From: Paenibacillus sp. FSL A5-0031
GTDB taxonomy: Bacteria; Bacillota; Bacilli; Paenibacillales; Paenibacillaceae
Length of the DNA: 64,000 nucleotides
NCBI RefSeq assembly: GCF_001956295.1
Contig: NZ_MRTD01000009.1
Location: forward strand, 124,001 to 188,000
Direction of reading: 5' to 3'
Below, piece after piece: positions 42,168-51,298 of this stretch. Made by a program: the position numbers and the translations under genes. Under the pieces are notes generated by a model that saw only the letters and a list, made by a program, of their open reading frames with translations, was not told where the DNA came from and did no database searches. Position 1 is the first letter of the stretch, and every line of letters starts with the position of its first letter.

Positions 42168-42911
42168 TTGGAGAATCGTTTAGCTGGGAAAGTAGCATTG
42201 GTAACGGGAGCGTCAAGGGGAATTGGTCGGGAGATTGCAGAGCAATTAGCGGGTAAAGGTGCAAAGGTTGTTGTGAACTTCACGAGTAGCCCAGGTAAAG
42301 CAGAAGAAGTAGTAAATGGTATTAAGCGTTTAGGTGGTGAAGCCATAGCGATTCAAGCTGATATTAGTATCGTGGCAGAAGTAGAGGCTATGTTCAGCAA
42401 AACGATAGAAGCTTTTGGACAAATAGATATTCTTGTGAATAACGCGGGTATTATGATCACGAAGCCGATTGCTAATATGACAGAGGAAGACTTCGATAAG
42501 CAGTTCGCTATTAATGTGAAGGGCACATTTTTTGCTTGCCAGCAAGCGGCTTTGCATATGAACGCTAACGGAAGAATTATCAATTTCTCGACTTCGGTTG
42601 TTGGCGCGATGTTCCCAACGTATAGCGTATATGCAGCGACGAAAGGCGCAGTTGAACAGATCACTCGCCAGCTGGCGAAGGAGCTTGGTCCAAAGGGGAT
42701 CACCATTAATGCGATTGCACCTGGTCCTGTTAACACGGAGCTCTTTAAGGTAGGGAAATCAGAAGAGCAAATAGCGGGTATTGCCAATATGAATGCATTC
42801 GGAAGATTGGGTGAACCTGAGGATATTTCGAGTGTGGTGCTGTTTTTGTCCAGTGACGAGTCACAGTGGGTGACAGGTCAGACGATTCGGGTGAATGGTG
42901 GTTTTGTATAA
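42168..42911 (+). CDS. Short-chain dehydrogenase/reductase (FabG-like)
   Basis: 247 residues from TTG 42168 with GGAGGG 8 nt ahead. Classical SDR motifs: TGASRGIG (about 13), NNAGIM (about 88), Ser in INFSTSV (about 139) and YAATK (Tyr about 153), with PGPVNTELF. NADP preference is suggested by the Ser-Arg pair in the glycine motif. Oxidoreductase of an unknown carbonyl/alcohol, probably controlled by the TetR gene upstream. Confidence 0.88.
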   Translation: MENRLAGKVALVTGASRGIGREIAEQLAGKGAKVVVNFTSSPGKAEEVVNGIKRLGGEAIAIQADISIVAEVEAMFSKTIEAFGQIDILVNNAGIMITKPIANMTEEDFDKQFAINVKGTFFACQQAALHMNANGRIINFSTSVVGAMFPTYSVYAATKGAVEQITRQLAKELGPKGITINAIAPGPVNTELFKVGKSEEQIAGIANMNAFGRLGEPEDISSVVLFLSSDESQWVTGQTIRVNGGFV

Positions 42912-42928
42912 TTTGTTGTGAACGAAAA

Positions 42929-42975
42929 AGACGAGTCCGATCGCAGTTTCTGCGGAACGGGCTCGTCTTTATTTA
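42929..42975 (+). terminator. Terminator after the SDR gene
   Basis: AAGACGAGTCCG pairs with (C)GGGCTCGTCTT, with a small inner CGCAG/CTGCG stem, then a T-rich tail. Confidence 0.75.
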
Positions 42976-43013
42976 CGCCGTGAAGCTTAGAATAAGGGCG
43001 GAAAGCTCACTTG

Positions 43014-43403
43014 CTATTTTTCGTCCTCATTCACTTTCTCATCAAACCACATCGGATCATCGTTATCCACGTTGTAGTTGATAAGAAGCTCTTCGCCAGC
43101 TTTTACGTCTGAGTAAGTAAAGAAGTTAACGACATGATTGTCAAAATCAAGATCGTGATAAGCATTTGGGGTATAGGAATGGTTGAACAACATGCCGTAT
43201 CCAAGCAGGATCGCAGTGTGATTAGCGCCATACTCAAACACGTAATCAGCAAGCATTGTTTTCTCTATGTGCTCATGCTCCTCATTCGGGAAAGGAATGA
43301 CTGGGGCTTCATGAAACAGTACGCCTTTTGCAATATCAACCTTCGCAAATACTCCTCTATTAAATTCTCCATCGCTAAGCTTAGAAGTCTTTACCTCAAT
43401 CAT
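43014..43403 (-). CDS. SET domain protein
   Basis: 129 residues from ATG 43403 (AGGTGA upstream; GTG 43412 overlaps it). It is a minimal SET domain: N-terminal GEFNRGVFAKVDIAKG, the pseudoknot strand LLGYGMLFNHSYTPNA with NHS, and GEELLINYN with the catalytic Tyr. SET domains transfer methyl from S-adenosylmethionine to Lys; bacterial targets are mostly unknown. Acidic C-terminus. Monocistronic and convergent with the SDR gene. Confidence 0.85.
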   Translation of the reverse strand: MIEVKTSKLSDGEFNRGVFAKVDIAKGVLFHEAPVIPFPNEEHEHIEKTMLADYVFEYGANHTAILLGYGMLFNHSYTPNAYHDLDFDNHVVNFFTYSDVKAGEELLINYNVDNDDPMWFDEKVNEDEK

Positions 43404-43588
43404 GTTAGTCACCTACGGTTCTTTAGTCTAAGGAGCTCGTTGCCATTGCATTAAGCTCGCTCACCTTAGGTAATATATCAATTTAATGAGTAAATAGCCA
43501 GCGGCTTCGGTAAACGTTATTTCATAACGATCCATTATTGTGGGAACATTTATCATTTTCAGCCCGTCTAGGTTATGAGGTGATGATG

Positions 43589-44194
43589 ATGAACCAAAAA
43601 ATTCTGATATACCTTTTATGTGGAGTCATTCTGTTAAGTACAGCACTTATTGTTAACCCTAAAGCAGCTTTCGCATGCTCGTGTGCAATGTCGCCGTCTG
43701 CAGAGACGCAGGTAAAAGATGAGCTTGGACGCAAGACCGCCATTTTCACTGGAAAAGTAATAAAGGTAACACAGCCTCCTAAGAAAAAAACGATGTCATC
43801 TGCTGATCTCGTTCAAGTAGACTTTGAAGTAGCAACGGTATGGAAAGGAAAACTCAAGCAGCAGACAGCTGTATATACAGCGATGAGTTCTGCAAGCTGC
43901 GGATATGAAAAATTTAATGCAGGTGATACCTATATCGTGTCTGCTAATGACAGATCAGGAAAGCTTGAAACAGGGATATGTGATTTAACGAAGCTGGTTT
44001 CTGCTGCAGGAGAAGAGTTGAAGGTATTAGGCAATGGTTATAATCCGCTGCCCTTAAGCGCTGGCGAGGTTTTGCCTAGCAACGGTGGTAAGGCTAACGA
44101 AAGCGGACCAACAAAGCTGCAGATCATCATAGGTGCGCTAGCCCTTTTTATGATCATTGGGATTGTTGTTGTGCGAGCAAGACGTCGTCAATAA
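43589..44194 (+). CDS. TIMP/NTR-like secreted protein with C-terminal membrane anchor
   Basis: 201 residues from ATG 43589 (AGGTG upstream). Signal peptide ending AAFA, then the mature N-terminus CSCAMSPSAE. A Cys-x-Cys at the very mature N-terminus followed by AIFTGKV...VDFEVATVWKG...SASCGY...GDTYIV...GICDLTK is the pattern of the NTR/TIMP fold (OB barrel, disulfides to the first two Cys). C-terminal membrane segment at about 176-195 and a basic end RARRRQ anchor it. Animal TIMPs inhibit metalloproteases through the N-terminal Cys; the bacterial role is unknown. Confidence 0.75.
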   Translation: MNQKILIYLLCGVILLSTALIVNPKAAFACSCAMSPSAETQVKDELGRKTAIFTGKVIKVTQPPKKKTMSSADLVQVDFEVATVWKGKLKQQTAVYTAMSSASCGYEKFNAGDTYIVSANDRSGKLETGICDLTKLVSAAGEELKVLGNGYNPLPLSAGEVLPSNGGKANESGPTKLQIIIGALALFMIIGIVVVRARRRQ

Positions 44195-44250
44195 AGCGAT
44201 GAGGAATGTTATATTTATAGGTTGTATATGTGCAAAAAGACGAGAACGAA

Positions 44251-44297
44251 GAAGAAGCTGTCTCAGAAGGTCGATGACCTTGGGGCAGCTTCTTCTT
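44251..44297. terminator. Long hairpin between convergent genes
   Basis: GAAGAAGCTG pairs with CAGCTTCTTC and AAGGTC pairs with GACCTT around GAT. Confidence 0.75.
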
Positions 44298-44375
44298 TCA
44301 TTCACACGATAGGTTTTTATTGTACTTCGCGCAAAGGAAGCAGCTATCCAGCAATGATGCTTTTAGATATACAGC

Positions 44376-45221
44376 CTAAGACTGCTCCTCAATCACACGC
44401 TCAATATACTTCGCTACTCCATCCTCATCGTTGCTCTCTACGACTAACGTGGACAGCTCAATGAGAGTGGGATGCGCATTGGAAACAGCGACCTTGGTGC
44501 CGGCAGCTTCAAACATCCCTAAGTCATTCAAATTATCACCGAACACTGTAACGTCCTCAGGCGTACATTGCATCAGCTCCGCCCACTGCTTCAAGCCTTC
44601 TTTTTTATTGGCTTTGCTGTGGCTAAATTCTAGAAAATAATGATCTTTTATATATTGATCCTTCATGAGATGAACATGAACCCGATCGCCGAATGTGCGC
44701 TGTACTTCATCCTTAAGCGGCTCAAGCTCATGCAGCAAGCCAATATAGGTCACAATCAGCGTCCTAAAGGCATTCGAGCATTCGAGCAGCGGCATTTCTC
44801 CAAAACGAGGATCATTAGGGCGGCTCTCGTAGAAGGTTATGTCGCCAATTCGCAGCAGCTTCTCATGAAATACACGTTCCTTATCCTCCGCATCAAGCGC
44901 GAACAAGAAGGGAATTAGACCTTGTTTTCTTCCTAGATCAATAATTTGATTTGTTGATTCGTTATCCAGCCAGTATCCGCCTATGACCTTAGATGAAAGG
45001 GGATCAAAGACAACCGCGCCATTATATAAAACGATCGGATACTTCCACGGAATGACAGATACAATTTTGTTGGAGCTCATATAGCTTCTTGCCGTTGCAT
45101 AACTAATGATGATACCTTGCTTCATCGCATGCTTTATGACGTTAATCGTATGCTTGGACAAGGTAGCATCCGATTGAAGCAGCGTTCCATCGAGATCTGT
45201 AAGGAAATGATTGTTTGCCAT
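44376..45221 (-). CDS. HAD-superfamily phosphatase, Cof type
   Basis: 281 residues. HAD motif I is TDLDGTLLQSD (nucleophile Asp about 9), motif II in SYATAR (Ser/Thr about 40), Lys in KANKKEGLKQW and motif IV GDNLNDLGMFEAAG (about 225). The C2-type cap between residues 80 and 190 places it in the Cof/YidA group that dephosphorylates sugar phosphates and cofactors. AGGGGG precedes the ATG. It starts 15 nt after the MocR gene and is probably cotranscribed. Confidence 0.88.
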   Translation of the reverse strand: MANNHFLTDLDGTLLQSDATLSKHTINVIKHAMKQGIIISYATARSYMSSNKIVSVIPWKYPIVLYNGAVVFDPLSSKVIGGYWLDNESTNQIIDLGRKQGLIPFLFALDAEDKERVFHEKLLRIGDITFYESRPNDPRFGEMPLLECSNAFRTLIVTYIGLLHELEPLKDEVQRTFGDRVHVHLMKDQYIKDHYFLEFSHSKANKKEGLKQWAELMQCTPEDVTVFGDNLNDLGMFEAAGTKVAVSNAHPTLIELSTLVVESNDEDGVAKYIERVIEEQS

Positions 45222-45236
45222 TAATAAAGCCCCCTG

Positions 45237-46664
45237 TTATTCAAGATTAGGAGATAGGGCTCCCACCCATGCTTTCGCGAGCCGGCGTATCCCTCGTTCC
45301 ATTTCTTTCTCGTTTAGTCCGCCGAACCCCAAGTATAATCTTGCAAAACGACTGGGCAGGACAGGCGTATCCTGTGCAGCATACACGTAAACATCCTCCG
45401 AAGCAGCAAGCTTAATCAGCTCCTCGGCACTGCACGTTGTTTGAACAGCGATTTCCACATGCATCCCTGCAGAATCACCATGAACTTGCACATACTCGGG
45501 CAAATAATTGTCAATGAGTTCAAGCAGCTTTGCACGTTTTTTACGATAAAGATTGCGAACCTTCCTTACATGCCTGTACCAATGCCCTCGTTCCATGAAC
45601 AGCTGCATGGCCCACTGATCGATGCGCGATGGACTTGTAAGTGTGTGCTCTATAGATTGCAGCTTGCTGAGCAGCGGAGTCGGGACAACCATATAATTCA
45701 TACGCAGCGCGGGTGTGAAGGCTTTGGAAAACGTCCCAATATAAATGACGCTGCCCTGATGATCCATTCCTTGGAGGGAAGGGATGGTTTTGCCCGAATA
45801 ACGAAATTCTCCGTCGTAGTCATCCTCAATGATATAGGCGCTGTTTGTGCTGGCCCAGTGGAGCAGCAGCTGCCTAGTGGAGTACGGCAATGAGCTCCCA
45901 GTAGGACGATGTGAAGGAGTGACATATAAGATTCGAATTTGTTTGTCTTCTAATATAGATACGAAGTTCTCCATGTTATGGACGGGGACAGGAGCGACGT
46001 TGTAGCCGTGCTGCTGGAAGGCAGCTCTTACCTGAGCGATACCGGCTTCTTCGACTGCAATTGTCGATGCACCTTGTAGCAATTTAGCGAGAATTTGTGT
46101 GCTGTAAGAAAAACCTGATCCGATAATGATTTGTTCAGGCGTGCAATTGACGCCTCTTGAACGCTTTAAATAGTAAGACAATTGCAAACGCAAATCATAT
46201 TCGCCCCGCGGATCGCCATACTGATGAACATAGTTCGCATGGAGAGATAATGCATCATGAAGAACGGATTTCCATGCGCGAATGGGGAATGATTGTCCGT
46301 CCACGGCGAGCAGGCTGAAATCGACGACTGCGTCGTTTTGGATAGGAATCGGAATGGAATGACGGTGTAAGCTAGCATGCTCTTCCGAGATCTCTTTATG
46401 AAACGTTGCGGCAGCAGGAGTTAATTGTGATTGTATGACAAATAGACCGGCGCGCGGCTTGCTAACCGCATAACCTTCTTCCAGCAGCATGTGATACGCC
46501 GTTTCAATTGTCGTTTTGCTAAGCTTCGATTGCTCGCGGAGCGATCGTATTGATGGCAGCTTTGTTCCATCCGCTAAAGCACCAGATTGGATGAGTTTCC
46601 GTAAATGTCTGTACAACACCAAATAGACAGGACCTTGCTCTTCTTCTGAAAGGTTGATATCCAT
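45237..46664 (-). CDS. MocR/GabR-type regulator (GntR HTH fused to aminotransferase)
   Basis: 475 residues from ATG 46664 (GGAGATAAG upstream). Winged helix GntR domain 1-75 (KLPSIRSLREQSKLSKTTIETAY), then a fold-type I aminotransferase domain with the PLP motif YIGTFSKAFTPALRMNYMV (Lys about 310) and AYIIEDDYDGEFRYSG. MocR proteins use PLP adducts as ligands to control neighbouring genes. The divergent RidA gene and the downstream HAD gene are likely targets; a link to enamine/imine or vitamin B6 metabolism is inferred. Confidence 0.9.
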   Translation of the reverse strand: MDINLSEEEQGPVYLVLYRHLRKLIQSGALADGTKLPSIRSLREQSKLSKTTIETAYHMLLEEGYAVSKPRAGLFVIQSQLTPAAATFHKEISEEHASLHRHSIPIPIQNDAVVDFSLLAVDGQSFPIRAWKSVLHDALSLHANYVHQYGDPRGEYDLRLQLSYYLKRSRGVNCTPEQIIIGSGFSYSTQILAKLLQGASTIAVEEAGIAQVRAAFQQHGYNVAPVPVHNMENFVSILEDKQIRILYVTPSHRPTGSSLPYSTRQLLLHWASTNSAYIIEDDYDGEFRYSGKTIPSLQGMDHQGSVIYIGTFSKAFTPALRMNYMVVPTPLLSKLQSIEHTLTSPSRIDQWAMQLFMERGHWYRHVRKVRNLYRKKRAKLLELIDNYLPEYVQVHGDSAGMHVEIAVQTTCSAEELIKLAASEDVYVYAAQDTPVLPSRFARLYLGFGGLNEKEMERGIRRLAKAWVGALSPNLE

Positions 46665-46699
46665 CTTATCTCCACACAATCTGACCCTTAAAATTCATA

Positions 46700-46735
46700 T
46701 AAATCTGACGCTGTTTTAGAGGTCAATTTCAGTAT
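46700..46735 (-). promoter_or_regulatory. Probable overlapping divergent promoters of mocR and ridA
   Basis: On minus: TTGACC, 17-nt spacer, TTTATA. On + a TATAAA at about 46733 could be the -10 for ridA. Overlap of the two would let MocR control both. Confidence 0.4.
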
Positions 46736-46794
46736 AAACTTTGGCATAGGCTTCCATCAATAACAAGAAATATAAATGGAGAGAAGGGGTTGCT

Positions 46795-47262
46795 ATGCCG
46801 CAAGTAGAAGGAACTATAGAAAGTAGATTAGCAACATTGGGAATTATTGTACCGAAGGCGAGCGAGCCCGCAGCTAAATACGCTAACTGTGTATTTTCAA
46901 ATGGACTTCTGTTTGTTTCGGGAAAAGGTCCTTCGGCCGCGATAAAAGGGAAGCTTGGCAACGAGTTCACGACAGCAGAAGGTTATCAACTTGCTAGGCA
47001 GACAGGAATTGAAGTTCTCGCCGTATTAAAGCATTCACTAGAGCGGTTGGATCTTGTGACCCGCGTAGTAAAGGTACAAGGTTTTGTGAATGCTGATCCG
47101 AGCTATGAAGAGCATCATAAGGTGCTCGATGGCTTCTCGGATTTGATGGTGGAGGTATTTGGCGAGAGAGGAATTCATGCACGTTCGGTCATGGGGGCGA
47201 GCTCCTTAAGAAATCAGCTGCCGATCATTGTTGATTCTATTTTTGAAGTGGCCACGGCATAA
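46795..47262 (+). CDS. ridA: RidA/YjgF family protein
   Basis: 155 residues, the longer RidA subtype. Strand pattern VFSNGLLFVSGKGPSA, LAVLKHSLERLDLVTRVVKVQGFVNADPSYEEHHKVLDGFSDLM and the ligand-binding Arg in HARSVMGASSLRNQLPIIVDSIFEV. RidA-type proteins hydrolyse reactive enamines/imines from PLP enzymes, although this subtype often lacks tested activity. AGAAGGGG precedes the ATG. It is transcribed divergently from a PLP-binding MocR regulator, which fits that chemistry. Confidence 0.88.
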   Translation: MPQVEGTIESRLATLGIIVPKASEPAAKYANCVFSNGLLFVSGKGPSAAIKGKLGNEFTTAEGYQLARQTGIEVLAVLKHSLERLDLVTRVVKVQGFVNADPSYEEHHKVLDGFSDLMVEVFGERGIHARSVMGASSLRNQLPIIVDSIFEVATA

Positions 47263-47322
47263 AGTCTACTAATTATTAGCCGTTGCATTTGCTTTTATAT
47301 TGCCTTAACATTAAAGTTTAAG

Positions 47323-47352
47323 AAAGCCGTCAGGTGATGACGGTTTTTTTAT
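47323..47352 (+). terminator. Terminator after ridA
   Basis: AGCCGTCA, loop GGTG, TGACGG, then T7. Confidence 0.8.
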
Positions 47353-47388
47353 ATTTAATGAAGTGCAAATATCTAAGGAGTGAGCGTC

Positions 47389-49275
47389 TTGCAGTTTTTC
47401 CCTAAACGTTATGACAGATCACTGTTTATCGTTATATTCATCTTTATGATGTTGAAAATGCTCCTGTTTCGCCATTTCGTCTTTTCGGGCATACAGGTGA
47501 AGAGCTTGCTGCCTGATGCGGCAGCCGTACTTGCACTGCTTCTGCTGCTGGAGCTAATCACCTCTGCGAGGTGGAGAGGAGCCGTATATGGGCTCGTGAA
47601 TGCCGTGTTTTCCTTGCTGCTATTTGCTTCAACGGTGTATGTCAGTTATTACGGAACAGTGCCTACTTATACCGCACTGCACGGACTTGACCAGGTGCTG
47701 CAAATTAGGACAAGCGTAGGGTCAATTATTTTGCCTGCTTATTATATTTACTTTCTGGATGTTGCCGTCTTGGCAGCTCTATATATTGTTAAACGTGTCA
47801 GAGGAGTACGCAGCGATGGGCGCAAGCGAATTGCGAAACCTCTGTATACAGCTATTGCAGCTGTTCTATGTATTGCAATCTCGGGTGGATTCATTTGGTC
47901 TGCGAGTACGATTCCGAACGAGATTGTGAAAGCTGAGAATTTAGGCTATATCAATTATCAGGTAGCGGCAGCGGTTAAGGCGAGCACAGAGCAGGCTGCG
48001 CTGAAAAATGGCAATGTAGAAGAAACAGGGGCTGATGCGATAGCGCTCAAATCCTCCTATTTTGATCAAGCTGGAGATATGGTCGTTGCAGGCATGCCTA
48101 ATTATTTCGGATCTGCCGAAGGTAAGAATGTAATTGTCGTTCAAATGGAGGCATTCCAAAACTTTGCCATCAATTTGTCTGTCGGTGGTCAGGCGGTTAC
48201 ACCTGTTCTTAATCAGCTAGCGAAGGAAAGCTTCTATTTTCCTTATGTATTCCAACAAATTGGACAAGGGAATACTGCGGACGCTGAATTCATGTCGAAT
48301 ACTTCAATCTATCCAACCGGGGATATGGCGATGTCTACAGGCTATGGTGATCGAGAGCTGCCGAGTCTTCCCAGACTGCTTGGAGAAAGCGGGTACGAAT
48401 CTGAAACCTTTCATATCAATGATGTGACTTTTTGGGATCGCAACCGAATGTATCCTGCGCTAGGTTTTACGGCATATTATGATAAAGCATCATTTAAAAA
48501 TGATCATTTTAATTCTTTTGGCGCATCGGATGAGGAGCTTTACAGGGTCGGTCTTGAAAAGCTTCAGGATATGAAGGAGCAAGGCAAGTCTTTTTATGCT
48601 CAATTCGTAACTGCATCGAGTCATCATCCTTTTAAGGTTCCAACGGAGCTTCAGCATATTACGATGCCGGATTCCTTGCAGGGTACGCAGCTGGGCAATT
48701 ATTTGACGGCATTAAATTATACCGATTATGAACTTGGCCGTTTTATTGAGGGGCTCAAAGCGAGCGGCATGTGGGAAAACACGGTTTTGGTCGCCTATGG
48801 CGATCACGCTGGTCTACAAACGACAGACAATGATCCTGCATGGGTTAGTGAGCAGCTTGGCATCGACTATGACGAGCAAATTAGCCGCTTAAACATCCCG
48901 CTTATTGTTCATGTACCAGGCGTAGAGGGGAAAACCGTTAATCAGGTTGGCGGTCAGGTTGATATTATGCCGACCGTTACAAATCTGCTAGGCATATCGC
49001 TTGATGACCAAGCTTTTACGACGTTTGGTCATGACTTGCTTAATATTTCTCAAAATGTAATTGGTATGCGGTATTATTTGCCGACAGGATCATTTTTTAA
49101 TAATGACATCTTATTTATACCAGGCAAAGGCTTTGAGGACGGAACTGCCGTCGATATTAGAACGAAAAAGCCGGTAGCCGACTTCAGCAAATATCGTGGA
49201 GATTATGATTATATACTGGAACTCATGAAGCTTTCAGATGATTATGTACGTCTGCTGCCGAAGCGGGCACCATAG
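47389..49275 (+). CDS. LTA synthase family membrane sulfatase
   Basis: 628 residues from TTG 47389, with AAGGAG 8 nt ahead (GTG 47380 would overlap the ribosome site). Five N-terminal membrane segments to about residue 170, a linker, then an extracytoplasmic sulfatase-fold domain: VIVVQMEAFQNF (Glu), GQGNTADAEFMSNTS with the catalytic Thr about 296, HPFKVP and YGDHAGL. This is the LtaS architecture, which polymerises glycerolphosphate from phosphatidylglycerol onto lipoteichoic acid. It may be a synthase or the primase-type paralogue. Confidence 0.9.
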   Translation: MQFFPKRYDRSLFIVIFIFMMLKMLLFRHFVFSGIQVKSLLPDAAAVLALLLLLELITSARWRGAVYGLVNAVFSLLLFASTVYVSYYGTVPTYTALHGLDQVLQIRTSVGSIILPAYYIYFLDVAVLAALYIVKRVRGVRSDGRKRIAKPLYTAIAAVLCIAISGGFIWSASTIPNEIVKAENLGYINYQVAAAVKASTEQAALKNGNVEETGADAIALKSSYFDQAGDMVVAGMPNYFGSAEGKNVIVVQMEAFQNFAINLSVGGQAVTPVLNQLAKESFYFPYVFQQIGQGNTADAEFMSNTSIYPTGDMAMSTGYGDRELPSLPRLLGESGYESETFHINDVTFWDRNRMYPALGFTAYYDKASFKNDHFNSFGASDEELYRVGLEKLQDMKEQGKSFYAQFVTASSHHPFKVPTELQHITMPDSLQGTQLGNYLTALNYTDYELGRFIEGLKASGMWENTVLVAYGDHAGLQTTDNDPAWVSEQLGIDYDEQISRLNIPLIVHVPGVEGKTVNQVGGQVDIMPTVTNLLGISLDDQAFTTFGHDLLNISQNVIGMRYYLPTGSFFNNDILFIPGKGFEDGTAVDIRTKKPVADFSKYRGDYDYILELMKLSDDYVRLLPKRAP

Positions 49276-49283
49276 AAGCAGAT

Positions 49284-49323
49284 GAAATGCCTCTTGTCTA
49301 TCCGGACTTGAGGCATTTTTTTC
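49284..49323 (+). terminator. Terminator after the LTA synthase gene
   Basis: AATGCCTC pairs with TGAGGCATT, then T7. Confidence 0.8.
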
Positions 49324-49427
49324 TTCGCAAATGCAATTATAAGCTTTTATGGAGGCAGGCAATGAGGTAAGATGGATATAGCTACAGAAGGTACTCTATT
49401 CCAATAAACGTAAGGAATCGATGAGAC

Positions 49428-50225
49428 ATGCGAATTGGTTTTTTTGATTCAGGGCTTGGCGGGCTTACCGTATTAGCGGAGGCACTTCAAAGACTACCTG
49501 ATAAGGATTTTCTTTATATGGCGGACACGCTCCACGTTCCCTATGGGACGAAGTCAGAGGAAGACGTGAAAGCGTACATTTTTGAAACGGTTGGTTTAAT
49601 GATGGAAGAGGGCATAGATGCATTGGTCGTGGCTTGCAATACTGCGACTAGTATTGCAATTAACGAGTTAAGAGAGCGTTATTCCCTGCCCATTGTCGGC
49701 ATGGAGCCTGCTGTTAAGCCAGCAGTAGAAATGAACCGAGCAACAGGCAAAAGGGTACTCGTCTTCGCAACGCAGTTAACGCTACAATTGCCAAAATATT
49801 ACGCACTCGTGTCACGCGTGGATGAGATGGGAATCGTGGATTCACTGCCTCTGCCGGAGCTTGTGCGTTATTGTGAGGCGCTGCAATTTGATAAACAGAT
49901 TATTAACGAATATTTCCGGGCAAAGCTCGCAAACTATGATTTAGACAATTACGGAATTATCGTACTTGGCTGTACACATTATCCTTTCTACAAGGATATA
50001 TTGAGGGAGCTGCTTCCTGCTCATATCGAGATTGTGGATGGGAATGTGGGAACGGTGAAACGCCTATCAGCATTATTGAGCCGCTATGGTATTCCCGGAG
50101 GCGGAGGCAACGGAAACGTTCGCTTTATGTGCTCGGGCCAAGAGCCTGCTTACATGGACAAGATGCAAAAGGCACTTTCGATTTTACGTGAAAAAAATGT
50201 TTTAACTCAGTCACTTCAAAGCTAA
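49428..50225 (+). CDS. racE: Glutamate racemase
   Basis: 265 residues, normal length. N-terminal IGFFDSGLGGLTV, catalytic Cys 70 in ACNTATS and Cys 182 in GCTHYP, with PYGTKSEEDV. Converts L- to D-glutamate for peptidoglycan and, in some relatives, poly-gamma-glutamate. The pair of catalytic Cys and surrounding motifs are intact. Own terminator follows. Confidence 0.93.
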   Translation: MRIGFFDSGLGGLTVLAEALQRLPDKDFLYMADTLHVPYGTKSEEDVKAYIFETVGLMMEEGIDALVVACNTATSIAINELRERYSLPIVGMEPAVKPAVEMNRATGKRVLVFATQLTLQLPKYYALVSRVDEMGIVDSLPLPELVRYCEALQFDKQIINEYFRAKLANYDLDNYGIIVLGCTHYPFYKDILRELLPAHIEIVDGNVGTVKRLSALLSRYGIPGGGGNGNVRFMCSGQEPAYMDKMQKALSILREKNVLTQSLQS

Positions 50226-50237
50226 TTCGAAGCAAAA

Positions 50238-50279
50238 GGCGGGCAGCGCTCATCATGAGTGCTGCCCGCCTTTTTTATG
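50238..50279. terminator. Strong terminator between racE and exoA
   Basis: AAGGCGGGCAGC(G)CTCAT pairs with ATGAG(T)GCTGCCCGCCTT, then T6. Confidence 0.85.
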
Positions 50280-50283
50280 ACGA

Positions 50284-51057
50284 TTATATGATTGCCGGCG
50301 GTTCTTCCAAAGTAAGCAAAACAGGACAATGATCGCTGCCCAAAATATGAGTGTCAATGGACGCATCGATGAGCAGTGGGCTCAGTCTTGAAGAGGCTAA
50401 GAAATAATCGATCCGCCATCCCACGTTCCGCTCGCGCACCTTCATCATGTACGACCACCAGCTGTACACATCCGTACGATCCGGGTAAAAATGTCTGAAT
50501 GTATCGAGGAAGCCAGTTGCTAGCAGCTCCGTCATCTTGCCACGCTCCTCAAGCGTAAAGCCAGAGTTGCCTAGATTAGGCTTCGGATGCTTAAGATCAA
50601 TTTCCTGATGGGCTACGTTCAGATCACCGCAAACAATGACAGGCTTTAAGGCATCAAGCTGCTGAAGGTAACCGCGGAAGCGATCTTCCCATTCCATTCG
50701 GTAATCCAATCGCGATAAGTCGCGCTTGGCGTTAGGCGTATATACCGTAACTAGATAGAATCCTTCAAACTCCAGCGTAATGACTCGGCCCTCTGGCTCC
50801 GAGTTTTCCTCAATACCATAGTGCACGGAGAGTGGCTTTAGCCTAGTGAAAACAGCCGTGCCAGAGTAACCTTTTTTAACTGCGTAATTCCAATATTGCG
50901 AGTACTCCTCACCAAGCTCCATACTGATTTGTCCATCTTGCAGCTTCGTTTCTTGCAGGCAAAAAATATCTGCATCCGTTTCCTTGAAATAATCGTTAAA
51001 GCCTTTCGTTACGCATGCCCGTAAACCATTTACGTTCCAAGATACTAGCTTAATCAT
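50284..51057 (-). CDS. exoA: Exodeoxyribonuclease III (AP endonuclease, ExoA/XthA type)
   Basis: 257 residues. Motifs of the EEP fold: LVSWNVNGLRA (Asn), CLQETKLQDG (metal Glu), YTPNAKRDLSRLDYR, VCGDLNVAHQEIDL (Asp/Asn), GWRIDYFLAS and ILGSDHCPVLL (catalytic His). Single-copy-type DNA repair enzyme cleaving abasic sites and removing 3' blocks. AAGGAGAT precedes the ATG. Convergent with racE. Confidence 0.93.
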   Translation of the reverse strand: MIKLVSWNVNGLRACVTKGFNDYFKETDADIFCLQETKLQDGQISMELGEEYSQYWNYAVKKGYSGTAVFTRLKPLSVHYGIEENSEPEGRVITLEFEGFYLVTVYTPNAKRDLSRLDYRMEWEDRFRGYLQQLDALKPVIVCGDLNVAHQEIDLKHPKPNLGNSGFTLEERGKMTELLATGFLDTFRHFYPDRTDVYSWWSYMMKVRERNVGWRIDYFLASSRLSPLLIDASIDTHILGSDHCPVLLTLEEPPAII

Positions 51058-51209
51058 GATCTATCTCCTTACGTTTTCTAGCATTACGTACTAGTTTATC
51101 ATATTTTCTTCAAAGGACTGTTGGAAACATCATGCTCTATAGTTAAAAAAGGCTGTGCTAAGCGATTAGACACTTGCTAGACAACCACTTTGCGTGTGGT
51201 AAAAGTTGG

Positions 51210-51238
51210 TTGACATGTCTTTAGCCTAATGATAGGAT
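51210..51238 (+). promoter_or_regulatory. Predicted promoter of the MarR-flavoprotein operon
   Basis: TTGACA (51210-51215), 17-nt spacer, TAGGAT (51233-51238). Confidence 0.6.
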
Positions 51239-51298
51239 AAAAGTATGCTAAAAATAGGAAATACGATTTTAAGATAAATGCAGCAAGGAGGCATGGGC

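Noticed and set aside
42353..42787. 144-codon minus-strand frame opposite the SDR gene
   Set aside because: Antisense shadow; the + strand carries all SDR motifs.
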